Shown here: positions 47,632-57,881 of the stretch, one piece after another | How positions within the stretch are numbered: the first letter of the stretch is position 1 | Layout of the letters: each line of letters starts with the position of its first letter | Source: Lachancea dasiensis | Lineage: Eukaryota > Ascomycota > Saccharomycetes > Saccharomycetales > Saccharomycetaceae | NCBI GenBank assembly: GCA_900074725.1 | Contig: LT598461.1 | Span: forward strand, 682,001 to 746,000 | DNA length: 64,000 nucleotides | Direction of reading: 5' to 3' | Notes under the pieces: model-generated | Database searches by the model: none | The model's input: only the letters and a program-made list of their open reading frames with translations | What the model was told of the DNA's origin: nothing | Program-made: the position numbers and the translations under genes

Positions 47632-47838
47632 CTATTTGTGTGGTTCTTCTGTACTTTTAGTCTTCGACTCTACTGAGGGCCTGTGATCCCCGCCTAAAAC
47701 CAATGGGCAACGCTTGGAGGGGTGCTCTTTGGGCTGAAGTGTATGTGGTTTTTTTAAGTGCTCAATATTCACCTCTACTTTTTTACCGGCACGATTTAAA
47801 TATAATTTTTGGTTCTCACCAGGGTCTTTATCGCTCAT
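47632..47838 (-). CDS. Small YLR361C-A-like protein
   Basis: A 68-residue hydrophilic protein from the ATG at 47838: MSDKDPGENQKLYLNRAGKK, then VEVNIEHLKKPHTLQPKEHP, and a charged tail. No known domain is visible. S. cerevisiae has a small gene of unknown function, YLR361C-A, in the same place (between DCR2 and STE11) and orientation; I make the link from position, since I do not remember its sequence reliably. The strand, the ATG and the non-random composition favour a real gene. Confidence 0.55.
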   Translation of the reverse strand: MSDKDPGENQKLYLNRAGKKVEVNIEHLKKPHTLQPKEHPSKRCPLVLGGDHRPSVESKTKSTEEPHK

Positions 47839-49064
47839 TTTCAATTCAGAGTTTGTTTGTGCAGGCCCAGAAGAGAGAGTCTTTATGATGATGACCGTGC
47901 GAGGGATCCTTTTTTATGTCACTTCGATTTGTCACATTGCCGCTAGTTCAAAATGACTGAAAGCAGAATTAGACGCGAGAAGGGCGAACTTACGGTGGGG
48001 GTGGCCCTAGATCTGAACATGTAGGGTATTTGAAGCCAGAATATCGGCTGACAGTATAGCTATTACCGAGCTAACTTTCCTGCCTGCACATTTTTCAATT
48101 TTCCTGGAGAAAATGGGAGGTCCACAACGCCTGGCCGCCATATTTTCGATAACGATCGTCGAACTAACGATGGTAACGAACTACTACTATTGAATAGCTT
48201 TGAGTGACATAACATACAGTTTTGTGGTGATATGATCTGATATAATATGTAAATATGATATTTAGGTAAAAAATGAAGCTATGTTGTTCTTACCTATTAC
48301 CAGCTAGTAAGTGATAAGTATTTTCATTTGCTCTACTTCGACAGGCCCCAGTCTTGATGCTTAACGTCAACCGTCCTTGAAGCACCATCTGAATACTATT
48401 AAATATCCTGTCATGAGGTTATACCTCAAAATTTACATAATGTCAGAATAAGACGAAGTGAGCATCGCAATGCTGGACGCGAGCTAAGTAAGAATCTGCA
48501 AGGTAAATCATCAAACAGAGGAATCCAGAATAGAAAAAATCATCTAGAGAGACCCTGCCCATCCAATTTAACCATTGAACTACTCAAGAAGTAGTGTTGA
48601 GTAAATTTTCTGTTTATTGTTGAGTAAATTTTCTGTACAATCAGGTACTGGCTGCAGTCCGATTATACACCAGAAATTTCTACATACACACCAACTTTAA
48701 ATCTCAAATGCGGACCTCATATCCCTCAATAAATCAAAGGGAAGATACTTTGTTAGCTTTATAAGGACTAAGTTTGCTTTCCAGCACTCAAGATACAGTT
48801 CACGAGGTTGGTCGACAATTTGAGGGAGCACTTCAGCACTTTCATTAGCGACATAGTAGCTTTTTTCTCCAGCAGTACTGGATGCTCATTTGCCTAGACA
48901 GACGTGAAGTGGAGGGAGCTCGAAGGAATTTATAACTACCTTCTACACATTTTATGGTCATGATTCACGGACCACCTTAATTTTATGAAGTGTCGAGCCG
49001 ATCAGATCCTACACAAACAACCTAAAGACCACATCCCTGCAAGTAGCTAACATTTGGCGTTGAG
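47839..49064. other. STE11 upstream region, 1.2 kb
   Basis: A long AT-rich spacer between the divergent small gene and STE11. It has a 19-bp direct repeat (TGTTGAGTAAATTTTCTGT at 48595-48613 and 48618-48636) and no ORF or RNA gene that I can support. It is longer than most spacers here and could hold an origin or non-coding RNA. Confidence 0.4.
48595..48636. repeat. 19-bp direct repeat upstream of STE11
   Basis: TGTTGAGTAAATTTTCTGT occurs twice with period 23 (48595-48613, 48618-48636), separated by TTAT. Confidence 0.95.
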
Positions 49065-51308
49065 ATGTCCGATTGCCACCTATTTGTGGAAGACTTCTTG
49101 CAGGATTTGAATTGTATGCAATATGTTGATACGTTCAAGTCTTGGAATCTCACGTCTCAGAATGACATAGTACATTTGGACAAGGAAATATTGATTGAAA
49201 TTGGCATAAAAAAAATTGGAGACCGTATTAGGATCCTCAAACGCTCCCAATACCTCCGTTCGAGTAGGGTTAGCTACTCTCTAGAGGTTCATGAGCTTCT
49301 CCAAAAATTTCAGGCTCTAGGTGTAGGCCAATTGACCACCACAGAAGAGCTCGTTACGGATAAACATTCAGCCATTTTCATTCTGAACGATGGGTCTGCC
49401 AAGAAGGTCAATGTCAATGGTTGCTTCAATGCGGATTCCATCAAGAAGAAATTAATCAAGAAGTTGCCCAACGAATTTATTGCGTGCACACCTGAGGGTC
49501 AGGAAACACGCAACTCTCAAGATTACGACGTTTTCGTGGTAGACTACGCAAAGAACGTTCTCCATCTTCTTTATGACGTGGAACTAGTAACAATATGCCA
49601 TTCGACGGATCGCGTAGAAAAAAACAGGTTAATTTTGGTCTCTAAAGACCAAACTCCTAGTGATAAGGCCACGCTCACATCAAAAAAGCTCTATCTCAAG
49701 ACCTTGAGCGTCATACACCAATTGGGGTCAATTTCCAGCTTTGTCAGCGCAACACCAAACTCCCGTGCTCGTTTTCACGCCGCTAATGAGCTTGCTGCCC
49801 ATGAAACTACCACCGTCTCGCCCAATTCCTTGAGGATTGAAAACAGTAAGGACACTATAAGACAAATCTTCAACCAGAGGCCATCAAGTGAACTTATTTC
49901 CACCAATTTGGGTGAATACTTTCCTCATACAGATGCTAAGAGTCTGCGCAAGACCTTGAAAAACTCTGTTCGTCAATCAATAAGGCTCAGTTCTATCAAT
50001 GGCGCTACAATCCCGGCAAATGGTAATAACGTTGGAGATATATGGGTGAATAGCTCAAACGCGGTAGGAAAGGCTCTACTTCAGAGCCTTGACAGAACAA
50101 ATACTCAACATGACAGTGCTTCAGTGGCCACACGCACAACAAGGGGAGGTCAACGCACCTACCTAGAACCAGATACTCTCAATATCAATGATCAAAATCA
50201 CCTGGGTGAACAAATTCGTGTGTCTCAAGGCTCAGGCAGTGATATTGAGAAGAGAACAGCACTGCCCAAGCATACAATTCAACATTCCCGCCAGCCTGTT
50301 GATAATCTCGCCTCTTTAAGACAAAAGAATCCTGATCGTATTGAGCTATTGAATCCTGATTCAAGTGACGATGACGATGACGGAGACGTGATATCTCTCC
50401 CAACAAAGATTGCAACACCCAAGAACTGGTTGAAAGGAGCCAGGATCGGTGCTGGTAGTTTTGGGAGTGTTTATCTGGGAATGAATGCACAAACGGGAGA
50501 GCTTATGGCCGTAAAGCAGGTGGAACTCCAACCAACGGCAGTGACCGCGGGCGTCGTTTCCGTTTCTGATGAAATCAAAAAGCAGTACAATCAAAATGCT
50601 AATACATCCGCAGCTAAAAACAGTTCTCAGGTGCACAGGAAAATGATAGATGCTTTGCAACACGAAATGGGGTTACTGAAGGAACTTCACCACGACAATA
50701 TCGTTACTTATTACGGTTCCTCCCAAGAAGGTGGAAACCTGAACATCTTTTTGGAGTACGTTCCAGGCGGATCCGTATCATCCATGCTTAACAGCTACGG
50801 TCCATTTGAGGAGCCCCTGATCAAAAGCTTCACCCGCCAGGTCTTAATTGGCCTTTCGTATTTGCACAAGAAGAATATCATTCACAGGGACATCAAAGGT
50901 GCCAATATTCTTATCGATATAAAGGGATGTGTGAAGATTACCGATTTTGGTATCTCCAAGAAACTTTCTCCATTGAATCAGCAACAAAACAAAAGAGCCT
51001 CCCTTCAAGGCTCTGTCTATTGGATGGCTCCTGAAGTAGTGAAGCAGGTTGTCACTACGGAGAAGGCTGATATTTGGTCTGTTGGCTGCGTAGTAATTGA
51101 AATGTTCACGGGAAAACATCCCTTTCCAGATTTCTCACAAATGCAAGCCATATTCAAGATCGGGACGAACACATACCCAGACTCTCCATCTTGGGCCAGT
51201 GAAGAGGCCAAGGACTTCCTGCGCGAAGCTTTTGAACTGGATTATCGCAAAAGGCCAAGCAGCATTGAACTTCTGCAGCATTCCTGGCTTGACACCTCGA
51301 TACTATAG
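49065..51308 (+). CDS. STE11: Ste11 MAPKKK
   Basis: The MAP kinase kinase kinase of the mating, filamentous-growth and HOG pathways. The 747 residues hold, in order, an N-terminal SAM domain (about 3-66) that binds Ste50, a ubiquitin-like/RA-type domain (about 100-190), the inhibitory catalytic-binding region with [20 protein letters not shown] and the Ste20-target serines/threonines that follow, and a kinase domain (about 455-745). Kinase motifs: glycine loop [11 protein letters not shown] (from 462), Lys484 in [17 protein letters not shown] with Asp609, DFG with Asp627, MAPEVV. S. cerevisiae Ste11 has 717 residues. The start is the ATG at 49065. Confidence 0.97.
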   Translation: MSDCHLFVEDFLQDLNCMQYVDTFKSWNLTSQNDIVHLDKEILIEIGIKKIGDRIRILKRSQYLRSSRVSYSLEVHELLQKFQALGVGQLTTTEELVTDKHSAIFILNDGSAKKVNVNGCFNADSIKKKLIKKLPNEFIACTPEGQETRNSQDYDVFVVDYAKNVLHLLYDVELVTICHSTDRVEKNRLILVSKDQTPSDKATLTSKKLYLKTLSVIHQLGSISSFVSATPNSRARFHAANELAAHETTTVSPNSLRIENSKDTIRQIFNQRPSSELISTNLGEYFPHTDAKSLRKTLKNSVRQSIRLSSINGATIPANGNNVGDIWVNSSNAVGKALLQSLDRTNTQHDSASVATRTTRGGQRTYLEPDTLNINDQNHLGEQIRVSQGSGSDIEKRTALPKHTIQHSRQPVDNLASLRQKNPDRIELLNPDSSDDDDDGDVISLPTKIATPKNWLKGARIGAGSFGSVYLGMNAQTGELMAVKQVELQPTAVTAGVVSVSDEIKKQYNQNANTSAAKNSSQVHRKMIDALQHEMGLLKELHHDNIVTYYGSSQEGGNLNIFLEYVPGGSVSSMLNSYGPFEEPLIKSFTRQVLIGLSYLHKKNIIHRDIKGANILIDIKGCVKITDFGISKKLSPLNQQQNKRASLQGSVYWMAPEVVKQVVTTEKADIWSVGCVVIEMFTGKHPFPDFSQMQAIFKIGTNTYPDSPSWASEEAKDFLREAFELDYRKRPSSIELLQHSWLDTSIL

Positions 51309-51609
51309 TTGTATATTTCGTTAATACGTAAAACGTTTGATTAACTGAATTTTGGCTTGGTATCACTTTTGTACTGCGAGAATTTTTATCAACACATCGC
51401 CTCTTTTGCTTAAAAGCCCTCTTCAGTCCATTTGAATTGAAATAGAAAGTGGCATTGTGTTTCCTAAGAGGTTTTCGATGGATTGTGTCACCGGTATCGA
51501 CAACCTGAGTTCTGACACGTGATCCAATAATTAAGTCCTCCGCAGAATATGTTTAATAAACCTTTATCAAAGTTCACGTTCCACAAGAGCACCTGCTCAA
51601 ATACCACCT
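51309..51609. promoter_or_regulatory. PEP5 promoter with a CACGTG E-box
   Basis: A 301-bp spacer. CACGTG at 51516-51521 lies in GATCACGTGTC on the reverse strand, a perfect Cbf1-type RTCACGTG and also a possible Pho4 site, about 90 bp upstream of PEP5. Confidence 0.45.
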
Positions 51610-54600
51610 ATGTCATTTAGATCATGGCGGCAATTTCAATTCTTCGAGAATATCCCGATCAGGGATCCAAAACTTGGTAGCGAATCACCTTTATTCTCAG
51701 ATCCTACTCTCTCTGCAGCGTGCCCATTCCAAAATGACAAACTATTTACCGCTATTCATTCGAGAGTTCTGCGAAAGGTCAACCTCACTACGTTGGAAGT
51801 TGAGCTCGAATTCAAAGCTTATCCGGAAGGCTTTCAGATTACACACTTGTGCTGTATAGATGACGTCTTCCTGGTTAGTATCGCAGAGCAGCTAGGAAAA
51901 CCTTGCTCGTTAAAGGTATGGAGAGCTGACAAACATTTGAGAGATGAATACGACTTCCATAGTGCTGTTGAAATAAAAAATGGAAAAAACACATTCCCTT
52001 TGTCTGCTGTGTCAATTGCAAACGATTTAACCTGTATGGCCATCGGGTTTGTAAATGGGCGGATAGTATTGATACGGGGGGATACCGTCCACGATCGCGG
52101 ATCAAAGCAACGAGTTATATATGAAGATCCGAACAAAGAGCCAATCACGTCTTTAATGTTGGATCGCGAAAGTCAAACCCTGTTTGCGTCCACGACATCT
52201 GCGCTTTTTCTTTTCAACACGTCGGGCAGGAATAATGGCAAACCTGAAATGGTTCTTAACTCAGAATCAGGCGTCGACCTCAATTGCAGCTGTTCAAGTA
52301 GCGACAAAAATGAATTTATATGTTGTTTCACCAACTCAATTGACTTCTACAAGTCCAGTGGTGAAAAGCGGTCTTTGGTGACTGATCTCTCTATGATTCG
52401 AAGAGTATTCTCAATTGACAAAGATCACCTATTGATTTTATCTGGAGTTCAAGCATCGAATACTAGCGCTCTCAACACATCCACTCCCACAGGACCAAAT
52501 AATCGCGTTGTGATACTTGATATTCGCAACAAACTTATAGCCATGAACAATCTGATAACCGGGTCTGTATTGGATATCTTTCCAAGCAAGCTTACGGATG
52601 AGCCTTCTGTTGCATTGCTGACCTCAGATGGAACCTTGCACAAAATAAGCGAAAGACCGATTAATGAGAAGTTGCAAATAGTGGAGCAAAAGGAGCTCTT
52701 TCAAATTGCTATCGATTTAGCAGAGCAGCACAAGGTAGCACCTATTCAAATCGAGGAAATAAGAAAGAAGTTTGCCGAGTACCTGTACAATAATGGCTCA
52801 AAGTCAGGGGCAATAGAGCAATACTTACAATGCCTTAATGTAACCGAGACAAGCGAGGTTATTGCAAAATTTGGAGCCGAAAATTCTTCAAGCCCGGATG
52901 ACATCTCGAATCTGTCATTCTACTTATTGTCTATGATGCAAAAGGGAATGACCAATTGTGATCATGTTACACTGTACATCATAACTTTAATAAAGCTTAA
53001 AAATGAGGAAGGACTCCACAATTTTGTCAATCATTTTAACAGAGCAGGCAAATATCTTGCGACGGAAGAGCCTGAGTCATCTTGGATGCAAGATGAAGAA
53101 TCTTTTTTTTATTCTGACCTCAATCTTTTCGACCTCGAACTTGTCTTGCGGCTGCTATTAGATTCAGGATTTGGCTTGCATGGCTATAGATTTGCAAGAA
53201 AATATTCAAAACGACCGGAAGATGTTGTAGATATTCTGATTACTGATTTGAATGATCCCCACTCCGCGTTAAAATATATCAAAAGTTTAAGCGTCGATGA
53301 CACTTTGAGAGTCTTGATCTCATTCTCTAAAAAGTTATTGGAGCTCATACCGAATGATACTAATGCATTACTGATAGAGCTATTCACAGGAAAATTTCAA
53401 ACCGTAAGATTTGAAGAAATGAGTGATGATATTAGTTTGAAGAACGAAAAGATTGATTACAGCGTTTTTTACAGTTATAATTCATTCCTCGATTTTATGA
53501 GAGGATCTTCGTCCTCAAAAGATCTGCCTTCAACTGAGAATGTTCCGACCTACCACCCACCGCGCCCTGCCTTAATTTTCAGCTCTTTCATAAACCAACC
53601 ATTTGAATTTGTTGTGTTCTTAGAGGCTTGCTTGGGTAGTTATAACGAGTTTAATGGCTTTGACCATGACAAACAGCTTGTTCTGACTACACTTTATGAT
53701 ATCTACTTATCTCTGGCAAAAGAAGATGACAAAAGCCGTCAAAACGAGTGGAAAGAAAAGGCGCGACATGTATACCAAGAGAGTACAAAACTTGTGAAAG
53801 CGAGCAGATCAGCAAGTAGCACAACTTCATCAGAAAAGCTTACGAAGCCTGTAGACAATTCTCTGATGATGCTCATCTCCCAAGTGAACGACATTGATTT
53901 AATGCACGAAACATACGATGAATCCGAACAATCTAATTTGAAGTTTGATAAGGCTGATTTAACTTACAAGTTTGAGTCTTTATCCCTAACGAGTGGACCT
54001 AAGACCGCACTTAAGTTCATCGAACAGTACGGCGAACAAGAGCCAACACTATACACAATGGGTTTAGCGCACTTTGTGAGTTCAAAGAGTGCACTAAAAG
54101 GTATCGGCGGTGAAGCTGTCTTCAAAGAAAAAATTCTACAGAAAGTCTTGGATTTGGATCTGATGCCCTTGTTGGATGTTCTTCAAGTGCTCGGTTCTAC
54201 TAATGTTTCCACATTTGGTCTTGTACAAGAGATTCTAATCCAGCACATAAAATCCGAGAGTCAGGAGATTAAAAATAATCAAAGGTTGGTTGAATCGTAT
54301 GAGACCGAACTAATGGAAAAGGAGAACAAACTCAAATCCCTCACCGACAAGAACACGCCCTTGCCTATCAAGATCAAAGATCAAACCTGTAATACGTGTT
54401 CTTTGAAGCTAACAACTCCTTTGATAACTTTTAAGTGCGGCCACATTTACCACCAAATGTGCCTGGATGAGACTGATTACTCCACTCAGGAAAGCCAACA
54501 TTTTCAGTGCCCCCAGTGTATTGTAGATTATAACGCAGCTGAGGGTATGAAAAGAGCACAGACTGAGGCGCAAAAGAATAGCGAACTACTGACAATGGCT

Positions 54601-54681
54601 TTGAATGATGTGCAAAACAGAAAAGACCGTTTCAAAGTGGTCACAGAGTTCATAGGCCGCGGTGGAATAGATTCGTTGTAA
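51610..54681 (+). CDS. PEP5: Pep5/Vps11, core subunit of HOPS and CORVET
   Basis: A 1023-residue (S. cerevisiae 1029) tethering-complex subunit for fusion at endosomes and vacuoles. The first about 350 residues are beta-rich, as expected of the beta-propeller; the rest is an alpha-solenoid with a clathrin-repeat-like segment (about 350-600). A C-terminal RING-H2 (about 927-970) has CNTC, FKCGHIYHQMCL and CPQC, so all zinc ligands are present. The start is the ATG at 51610 (MSFRSWRQFQFFENIPIRDP). It is followed 158 bp later by FUS2 on the same strand, the order found on S. cerevisiae chromosome XIII. Confidence 0.96.
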   Translation: MSFRSWRQFQFFENIPIRDPKLGSESPLFSDPTLSAACPFQNDKLFTAIHSRVLRKVNLTTLEVELEFKAYPEGFQITHLCCIDDVFLVSIAEQLGKPCSLKVWRADKHLRDEYDFHSAVEIKNGKNTFPLSAVSIANDLTCMAIGFVNGRIVLIRGDTVHDRGSKQRVIYEDPNKEPITSLMLDRESQTLFASTTSALFLFNTSGRNNGKPEMVLNSESGVDLNCSCSSSDKNEFICCFTNSIDFYKSSGEKRSLVTDLSMIRRVFSIDKDHLLILSGVQASNTSALNTSTPTGPNNRVVILDIRNKLIAMNNLITGSVLDIFPSKLTDEPSVALLTSDGTLHKISERPINEKLQIVEQKELFQIAIDLAEQHKVAPIQIEEIRKKFAEYLYNNGSKSGAIEQYLQCLNVTETSEVIAKFGAENSSSPDDISNLSFYLLSMMQKGMTNCDHVTLYIITLIKLKNEEGLHNFVNHFNRAGKYLATEEPESSWMQDEESFFYSDLNLFDLELVLRLLLDSGFGLHGYRFARKYSKRPEDVVDILITDLNDPHSALKYIKSLSVDDTLRVLISFSKKLLELIPNDTNALLIELFTGKFQTVRFEEMSDDISLKNEKIDYSVFYSYNSFLDFMRGSSSSKDLPSTENVPTYHPPRPALIFSSFINQPFEFVVFLEACLGSYNEFNGFDHDKQLVLTTLYDIYLSLAKEDDKSRQNEWKEKARHVYQESTKLVKASRSASSTTSSEKLTKPVDNSLMMLISQVNDIDLMHETYDESEQSNLKFDKADLTYKFESLSLTSGPKTALKFIEQYGEQEPTLYTMGLAHFVSSKSALKGIGGEAVFKEKILQKVLDLDLMPLLDVLQVLGSTNVSTFGLVQEILIQHIKSESQEIKNNQRLVESYETELMEKENKLKSLTDKNTPLPIKIKDQTCNTCSLKLTTPLITFKCGHIYHQMCLDETDYSTQESQHFQCPQCIVDYNAAEGMKRAQTEAQKNSELLTMALNDVQNRKDRFKVVTEFIGRGGIDSL

Positions 54682-54839
54682 GTGACTATATGTGTCAGTT
54701 TCCTCGAACATGATCCAAATCTGACACAAGTACGGGGACTGTATCAAGTCATCAGTGTAACAGGTTATCCTCCTTTATTTAAGGAAAAAGGATTTTGTAG
54801 GAGGATGCTCTCTGGACTTGAATCGAGTAAACCTTCACG

Positions 54840-56849
54840 ATGTTGAAATCAGCACATTTAGCATACCCAATAAATTGTCCCGCAAAGTCTACAATGACTC
54901 CGATCCGTGAAAGTGGTCAAGACTTTTTTGTCAAACCTGGGAATATTCAGTGCTCAGTTACAAACTCCCACTCTTATAAAAGCAACACACTCACTCCAAT
55001 CAACCCTTACTCAAAGTCAATATGGCAAAATGAACAGGAATTTAGGTCTGACGCAATTAGGATCGAAAAATTGAGATCGAAGGTCACCGAATATTCTCCG
55101 AAGAACCCAACGTCACAAACAAAGAGCTTAGCTCGCGCTCTTAGTGAACAGCCAAAGAATACTGAATTCGAGTCACCAGAGGGGCCCGTTAACTTGGCTC
55201 CCCGCATTAGTGCTTTTTTTGACTCATTTTTTCACATACTGAAGAATGAAGAGGAGTTCTCATACACTACCGACGCTCTAAACATGGTTTATCGGCAGGA
55301 ACTATACAACAATCGGAGATTTCGCGATAAACTGATGTCAAAAAATTCTAACGACGAAATAATGCTATTTGGGAACATCGATACCATATCGCAGCTAAGC
55401 TCAATCCTCGCCAAAACGTTGAAGAACTATATTCGAACTTGCTGCAAGTCAGGTACTGATCGTATATTATGGGAGGGCCATGACAATACTATTAGCGTTC
55501 CTCAAGAGTTTGTGGATGTATTTGATCCTACTGACTTTCTGGAATCGCATTTGAATAAAATCAAGTCAACTTATAGCGCTTACTTTTCGACCCATAACCG
55601 ACAGCTTCAGCTCCTCGCGAAGTTAAAATTCAACAGGCAATCTCTTTTTTACAAATGGTACGAAATTTGTCTTGAAAAAAGTGGTCATTTGCGAATTGAA
55701 GACATAATAGAAGCACCAATCAATAGGAGCCTGGATTTTCAAAATGAGCTTGAAATCATGATTTCCAGAGCAATGAACTATTTACCGGGTAAAACGATCA
55801 TTAAGCTCAAGTCGTTTCAAGGGCGCTATGCTTTGTTCCTAAAAGAGGCTAAAAGGCTGTTAGATGTCGCACCGTCGGCTTCAATCCGTGCCTCTCTTTG
55901 CCCTAATTCCCATCAGATCGAAGCGCGACTTTTAGTTCCGGCCAGTATTCCTTCAAGCAGGTCGAGTGATACACACTTTTCTCTTTCCTCTAGTAGGTAC
56001 TCTGACCGTTCAAATGCAGAATTTTCGAGCCAGGCAGAGAAAACTCTCGACACAAATGTAGAACAAACTCTTCACACAGATGCCGAAAAATATCCTACGC
56101 CTGACGAGGGCCTAACTCTCGCCGAGCTAATGGAGAGATTTAAGCGTGTGAAAAAGCTTCTGAGTATTTTAGAGAAAGAGGTAAGGAAGTTTGATTTAAC
56201 AGCGGTACTAGACAAAAATTTGAAACAAGCAGAGGAATGGAGGAAAATATTTGAATTTGAGCCCCCCAGTCCGCTTCTTACAGAACACAAAAATGTCGAA
56301 TCCATTTACAGCGCCTATGTCAACAAGATTCACCAACAGCGGCAGGAAGTCATGCTCATGAAGCTAACTGATATACAGACACACACACTTGATCCGCTAT
56401 GTCGGATGCTAGAACTATGCAAACCTGTAGAGTCTAAGATACAGGACCTGAGGAGCTTGAAAAAAGACTACATCGGCTTTTTAAAATCTAAAGAAGAAAG
56501 AAATGTTAGAGTGGAGGTAATTATACAACATTTCAAGTCTCTGCAGGATCAACTTCTGAGGGAGCTGCCACTGTTTTTAGAAATTGTCTCGAAAGTCACT
56601 TATTCGATACTCATTGCATATAATCGAAACATGATGAGCTACATGGAAATTCTAGGTGGAGGCAGACGGCTGCTCCAACGAGAACTAGGGCTCATCGATA
56701 CGGGAGAAAGGGATGCAGGTGATAACTTTGATATCTTACAATTGTTTTCATCCTCGCGATTCTACGCTAAACGACTGATCCGCGAGAATTGGAATTGCCA
56801 TGGCAAGGCAGAGGAGAGTCGAGTGGTTCGAAAACTGTTTGAAATGTAG
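54840..56849 (+). CDS. FUS2: Fus2-like cell-fusion protein (DH plus BAR-like domains)
   Basis: A mating-specific protein of 669 residues (S. cerevisiae 677) that works with Rvs161 at the shmoo tip to allow cell fusion after pheromone response. The first about 100 residues are disordered. A Dbl-homology-like helical domain (about 110-330) follows, starting near ISAFFDSFFHILKNEEEF. A serine-rich linker (about 365-410) leads to a BAR-like helical domain (about 425-650) with long amphipathic helices. The identification rests on the domain layout and on synteny with PEP5. No TGAAACA Ste12 element is visible in the 158 bp upstream. Confidence 0.83.
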   Translation: MLKSAHLAYPINCPAKSTMTPIRESGQDFFVKPGNIQCSVTNSHSYKSNTLTPINPYSKSIWQNEQEFRSDAIRIEKLRSKVTEYSPKNPTSQTKSLARALSEQPKNTEFESPEGPVNLAPRISAFFDSFFHILKNEEEFSYTTDALNMVYRQELYNNRRFRDKLMSKNSNDEIMLFGNIDTISQLSSILAKTLKNYIRTCCKSGTDRILWEGHDNTISVPQEFVDVFDPTDFLESHLNKIKSTYSAYFSTHNRQLQLLAKLKFNRQSLFYKWYEICLEKSGHLRIEDIIEAPINRSLDFQNELEIMISRAMNYLPGKTIIKLKSFQGRYALFLKEAKRLLDVAPSASIRASLCPNSHQIEARLLVPASIPSSRSSDTHFSLSSSRYSDRSNAEFSSQAEKTLDTNVEQTLHTDAEKYPTPDEGLTLAELMERFKRVKKLLSILEKEVRKFDLTAVLDKNLKQAEEWRKIFEFEPPSPLLTEHKNVESIYSAYVNKIHQQRQEVMLMKLTDIQTHTLDPLCRMLELCKPVESKIQDLRSLKKDYIGFLKSKEERNVRVEVIIQHFKSLQDQLLRELPLFLEIVSKVTYSILIAYNRNMMSYMEILGGGRRLLQRELGLIDTGERDAGDNFDILQLFSSSRFYAKRLIRENWNCHGKAEESRVVRKLFEM

Positions 56850-56930
56850 CTAGGTGCGGCTTTGACATGTGGCACACATCTGACGCTTCGTGGATGACAT
56901 ACACGTACCAAATGATATCAACACTAACCT

Positions 56931-56989
56931 AAAATTTTTTTAGTGCAGATGCACTGCGATGAGGATGATTGATGAGTGTATGCGATGAG
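56931..56989 (+). promoter_or_regulatory. RRS1 promoter: RRPE-like element and two PAC boxes
   Basis: GCGATGAG occurs at 56956-56963 and 56982-56989, both perfect PAC boxes, and AAAATTTTTT (56931-56940) upstream matches the RRPE core. This PAC/RRPE pair is the standard signature of ribosome-biogenesis genes in budding yeasts (Dot6/Tod6 and Stb3), and RRS1 is such a gene. The nearest PAC box is about 60 bp from the ATG. Confidence 0.8.
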
Positions 56990-57050
56990 CTCTTAAGCGT
57001 CAAGGTTGTTCCCTCACAAATCACTTGAGAACGCAACAATCACACCAATA

Positions 57051-57668
57051 ATGTCCTCGGTTGGCGAAGAGAAAAAGTCACTTCCTGTGACGGTCGAGAA
57101 GGCCATCCCAGTCACCTACGATTTGGGAAATTTGGCAGTATTTGATTCCAACATTTTAGACAGAAACGATTTGGATTCATCTAATGGAAAGCGTGAAAGT
57201 CATATCCGTGACTTAACTCGCGATAATGTCCAGTTGATGATTAACCAGATTTTGTCATTGCCCATGAAGAACACTACCGAGGGAGCTGGTAGTTCTACCG
57301 GCCAAAGTGCCAGCATGACCTTGGTGAGGCTGCCTGATCCTATTACAGAACTGCCCAGAGAGAAGCCTCTGCCTAAGCCTAAGGCGCCAACTAAGTGGGA
57401 ACAATTTGCTGCGAAGAAGGGCATTAAACCGAAGGAGAAGTCTGGTAAGATGATTTACGACGAAGAAGCTGGACAGTGGGTTCCTAAATGGGGATTCAAC
57501 GGCGCGAATAAGAAACTCGACTCACAATGGCTAGTTGAAGTCGATGACCAACCTAAGAAGGCCGGAGACGAACTAATTGACCCCAGGACACTGAGCAGGG
57601 CGGACCGTAAGAAAATCATAAAAAAGAATGAGCTCCAGCATAAGAGAAACTTGAAAGGAGCCAAATGA
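57051..57668 (+). CDS. RRS1: Rrs1 ribosome-assembly factor
   Basis: A 205-residue (S. cerevisiae 203) nucleolar protein that with Rpf2 loads the 5S RNP into the pre-60S particle. Conserved parts: VTYDLGNLAVFDSNILDR at the start, LTRDNVQLMINQILSLP, the signature LPREKPLPKPKAPTKWEQFA, KEKSGKMIYDEEAGQWVPKW, and a basic tail (RADRKKIIKKNELQHKRNLK). The ATG at 57051 (MSSVGEEKK) is chosen over an upstream TTG at 57006. RRS1 next to TRI1/UAF30 and YOR296W is the chromosome XV order. Confidence 0.95.
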   Translation: MSSVGEEKKSLPVTVEKAIPVTYDLGNLAVFDSNILDRNDLDSSNGKRESHIRDLTRDNVQLMINQILSLPMKNTTEGAGSSTGQSASMTLVRLPDPITELPREKPLPKPKAPTKWEQFAAKKGIKPKEKSGKMIYDEEAGQWVPKWGFNGANKKLDSQWLVEVDDQPKKAGDELIDPRTLSRADRKKIIKKNELQHKRNLKGAK

Positions 57669-57881
57669 TCAACATGCCCAGCCTGTAAAAGTAGAGATTA
57701 TTGTATATTAGCAAAACTGAGATGCCCTCGCCATAAAAGGAGCCATATAAGGCATGGACTAAAACTTTTTCGTTGGGTTCACAGGCTTTAATTTGTTTCT
57801 GAAGATATATAGTCGTTTAAACAAATGATCAGCTGGCAGCGCACTTGAGGGCAGGTAGCAGCTTGAGAGAAACCACATGCA

